A DNA stretch of 64,000 nucleotides, taken from Mesodorylaimus sp. YZB2_4. Lineage: Eukaryota > Nematoda > Enoplea > Dorylaimida > Dorylaimidae. The notes under the pieces were generated by a model that saw nothing but the letters and a program-made list of their open reading frames with translations, did not search any database and was not told where the DNA came from. The stretch spans positions 186,001-250,000 of the forward strand of contig JASANH010001617.1 of the NCBI GenBank assembly GCA_030248295.1. The letters run 5' to 3'. Within the stretch, counting starts at the first letter, position 1. Each line of letters begins with the position of its first letter. The translations under genes were made by a program, and so were the position numbers. Shown here one piece after another: positions 61,614 through 64,000 of this stretch.

Positions 61614-63753
61614 ATGGGTCGTCGCACGACTTCGACAACCAAAGGAGGCCGTTATATGAATCCGGCCGATCAAGAACGAAAAATGGCGAGGAAAAAAGAA
61701 TTGAAAAAGAACAAGAAACAACGACACATGGTGCGACAAGCGGTCCTTAAAAGTAAAGATCCATCAGATCTGCTTGTACAAATGGAGAAGTTGGACGAAA
61801 TGGGTAAGATCTAAGTTATGATAATTAAAACTTAAAAAATCGGCGAATTCCGAATCTTTTAGAATTCAGCGACTTCGATGCAGCACCACTTAGCGAGCGA
61901 GTCATACAAGAGAAGCGGACAAAGCTGCGTGAGACGTTCCTTAGAGTTCTGGGGATGTATAAACGAGAAGGTGAACAAGAGAAATTTCAAGATCTTAAAA
62001 AGTATGTTTTCATTGGCTACGCGTTGTACGCCAAAAAACTCAAAAATATCTTTACCTTCTGTTTTTTTAAGACAACTCCAAGCATACGATCAAAAACGTG
62101 ATCAACTTCAACGGCAATTCAGTAAGTCGAGTTTTCCATCTGTAGAGGGGAAGTGGCCGTCCCTCTCCAGCCGCAAGTGATAGAACGGGCTGTAGGCATG
62201 AGAATATGCCCTGGCTAATCTATTTTCATATTTCAGTTGCCCAAAAATTTGCACGAGAAGTAGATCCATCGGAGATCCCGTTACCTGATTCAGCACCGCC
62301 GCCTCCTGAAACAGCACCAGCGATGACACCCGCTGCCGCTTTGGCTAGCCGTGGGCTCGCAGGATTAACTGGCTTTCCGCCACATCTGATGATGTCGGAT
62401 TTCGGACAGTTCGGTGGCCCTGGTTATGATATTGCTCGCATAATGGGAAAAGGACCCGGAGGAGAACCCTTGCACGGAATCCTGAAAAAATCGCGGTAAA
62501 ATGGGCGATAAAATTGATCTTATAAATATCTGTTACTAACGTCGGACTCTATTACAGAAAACGGTCCACCTTCCCACCAGGCCCACCGATCGGCCCGCCG
62601 CCAGAGTTGAGTGAAAGCAGCGATGAAGAATTCGAGCAACGTCCTCAACGGAGCGGGAGGACGACCTCAGGGCGAGACCATGGACGATATGGAAGCGACG
62701 AGGACGACGAGCACAACGAAGGCGAAGAAGGTGAGCATTCACGAACGAGAACCCGCAGCGGCGACGATGAGGAGATGGAAGATGAGTATGACGAAGATGG
62801 GAACATGGTGTCGTCACGACCCGCAAGAGTTCGCTTCGACGAGGATGCAGTTGCTGAAGAGGACAAGGATAGCAGATCGAGGTACAAAGAATTGGCAAGA
62901 AGAATCGAACGCGGAGAAATACCACCGCAGGTTGTTCGACGAGACTTCGAAGGGGATGAAGGACCTTCCGTGCCAATGGGCGGTAAGCTATGCCGAAGTT
63001 TTGTACTTGCTTTAGGTTTCTGACCACTTCAATTTCTAGGTGCTCGAATCCCTCCGCCGCCTTCGCTGACTATGATGCCGCCAGGCGTTATTGGTGGACC
63101 ACCACGTTTGATGAGACCGCCGATTCCATTGCCAGGTTTGGGTTCCGTACCCCCTGGAGTTCGAGTACCACCGCCACCACCAGGTTTCCCGCCTGGAAGA
63201 ATGCAAAGGCCGCCTGGTTTTGTCGGTCACGTTCCGGGGGCGCCTTCGACAGTCACAGCCGTCCTGTCAGCACCGCCATCTATCACTAAGTGAGTGCTCG
63301 TCGTGAGATAAGGCAGAATTTGTTTTGTCCGGCTCGCTCATATTTGTTTCCGACCATATTTGCGTGTTCCTCTTTGCAGACCAAAACAAGCTAATCCTGG
63401 AGCAGTAATCGAGGCAAAACCCCAGTTGCGTAATATGCAGCAAGAAGTTACGAAACTGGTTCCGACTGCTCTGAAAGTTCGACGAGAACAACACGCTTCC
63501 TTGGCTCAAACGAAGAAACCAGCAAAGGGACCATTAATTTTCCGCACACCCGGTAAGTCTTGCCTGCCAATGTGTGTTGCCTGTGATCTCTAAAAGGACT
63601 CGAAAACTGGTCGAATAATGGATTTATCTACACCTTCTTTTCTTTGCAGAAGCAAAAATTAGTGTTCCGGGCGGATCGGTTCAACATGCTCCGCAAAAGT
63701 CAAGCGATGAGGCGTATGACGAGTTCATGAAAGAACTCCAGACTCTGTTGTAA
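61614..63753 (+). CDS. WBP11: WW domain-binding protein 11 (splicing factor)
   Basis: Eight exons: 61614-61803, 61863-62001, 62072-62121, 62237-62495, 62558-62982, 63040-63289, 63380-63552, 63650-63753; about 529 aa. The N-terminal Wbp11 domain (MGRRTTSTTKGGRYMNP, AVLKSKDPSDLLVQMEKLDEM) is near-identical in layout to the vertebrate protein. It is followed by a coiled segment, GILKKSR, a long acidic/Arg-rich stretch with VRFDEDAV, a proline-rich block with several PPGPP-like WW/PQBP1-binding sites, and the conserved C-terminus FVPTALRVRRE-like (LVPTALKVRREQ) and DEFMKELQTLL. WBP11 activates spliceosomal PP1 regulation and pre-mRNA splicing in the nucleus. The start is the family start. Confidence 0.95.
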
Positions 63754-64000
63754 CGACTTGATATGTGGAGTATGATAGCATGCAATGTAATTTTTTGTGA
63801 AATGTCTTGCATATTGTCAAAATGCAGCGATCGGGTGGACATTGTTCTTGTGTGCAATGGAATGTGCGTATTTGAATTTCCGCTGTCTGCGGCCTGAGCT
63901 GACTACTTACTGCAATAGTGCACCGCTCGTGGGAACTATGTTGCATGTGGTTCTCATTTGCAGATTTTGCGGTCACAGTATATAGATATTCGCATTAGCG

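Overview
This 64 kb window comes from a compact animal (metazoan) genome. Most genes are split by many GT-AG introns, commonly 45-65 bases long. Several recognisable genes are animal-type: epsin, NUP50, a type I PKA regulatory subunit, KIF19, WBP11, an SBK-like kinase, C-type lectin-like receptors and a chitin-binding peritrophin. I cannot name the species. A small-genome invertebrate fits; the peritrophin hints at an animal that makes chitin. All gene models were built by eye: every junction was checked for GT-AG (one GC-AG) and for codon phase, but no homology search was run.

Layout. 1-7.7 kb: the 5' part of an SBK-like pseudokinase (minus) and a tandem BTB-BACK gene with an in-frame stop (minus). 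8.4-11 kb: a small TATA-driven ORF (plus) and a single-exon orphan GPCR (minus). 11-15.6 kb: no confident gene. 15.6-23.8 kb: two lectin receptors facing each other tail to tail. The plus-strand gene joins three C-type lectin-like domains and a threonine stalk to an adhesion-type seven-helix bundle, with no GAIN/GPS region. The minus-strand gene is CUB, C-type lectin-like domain, one membrane helix and a long cytoplasmic tail. 27-33 kb: a two-domain peritrophin, a TTBK/CK1-like kinase whose frame is broken, a partial duplicate of that kinase's 3' end, and a small secreted protein.

33.2-61.2 kb is a gene-dense housekeeping block: a KDEL receptor (minus), glutaminyl-tRNA synthetase (minus), epsin (plus, divergent from the synthetase), NUP50 (plus), PKA-RI (minus, two alternative first exons), a second KDEL-receptor paralogue extended by a LOTUS/OST-HTH domain (minus), and KIF19 (plus). 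WBP11 (plus) closes the window at 61.6-63.8 kb.

The two most unusual architectures are the lectin-domain/adhesion-type 7TM receptor without a GAIN domain (15643-21000) and the KDEL-receptor-LOTUS fusion (52697-54679). In both, every proposed intron keeps the reading frame. The fusion also keeps the four intron positions and phases of the ordinary KDEL receptor 18 kb away. The genes do not form one pathway. Two sub-themes stand out: early secretory and endocytic membrane traffic (two ERD2 genes, epsin) and cell-surface recognition (the lectin pair, the orphan GPCR, the peritrophin).
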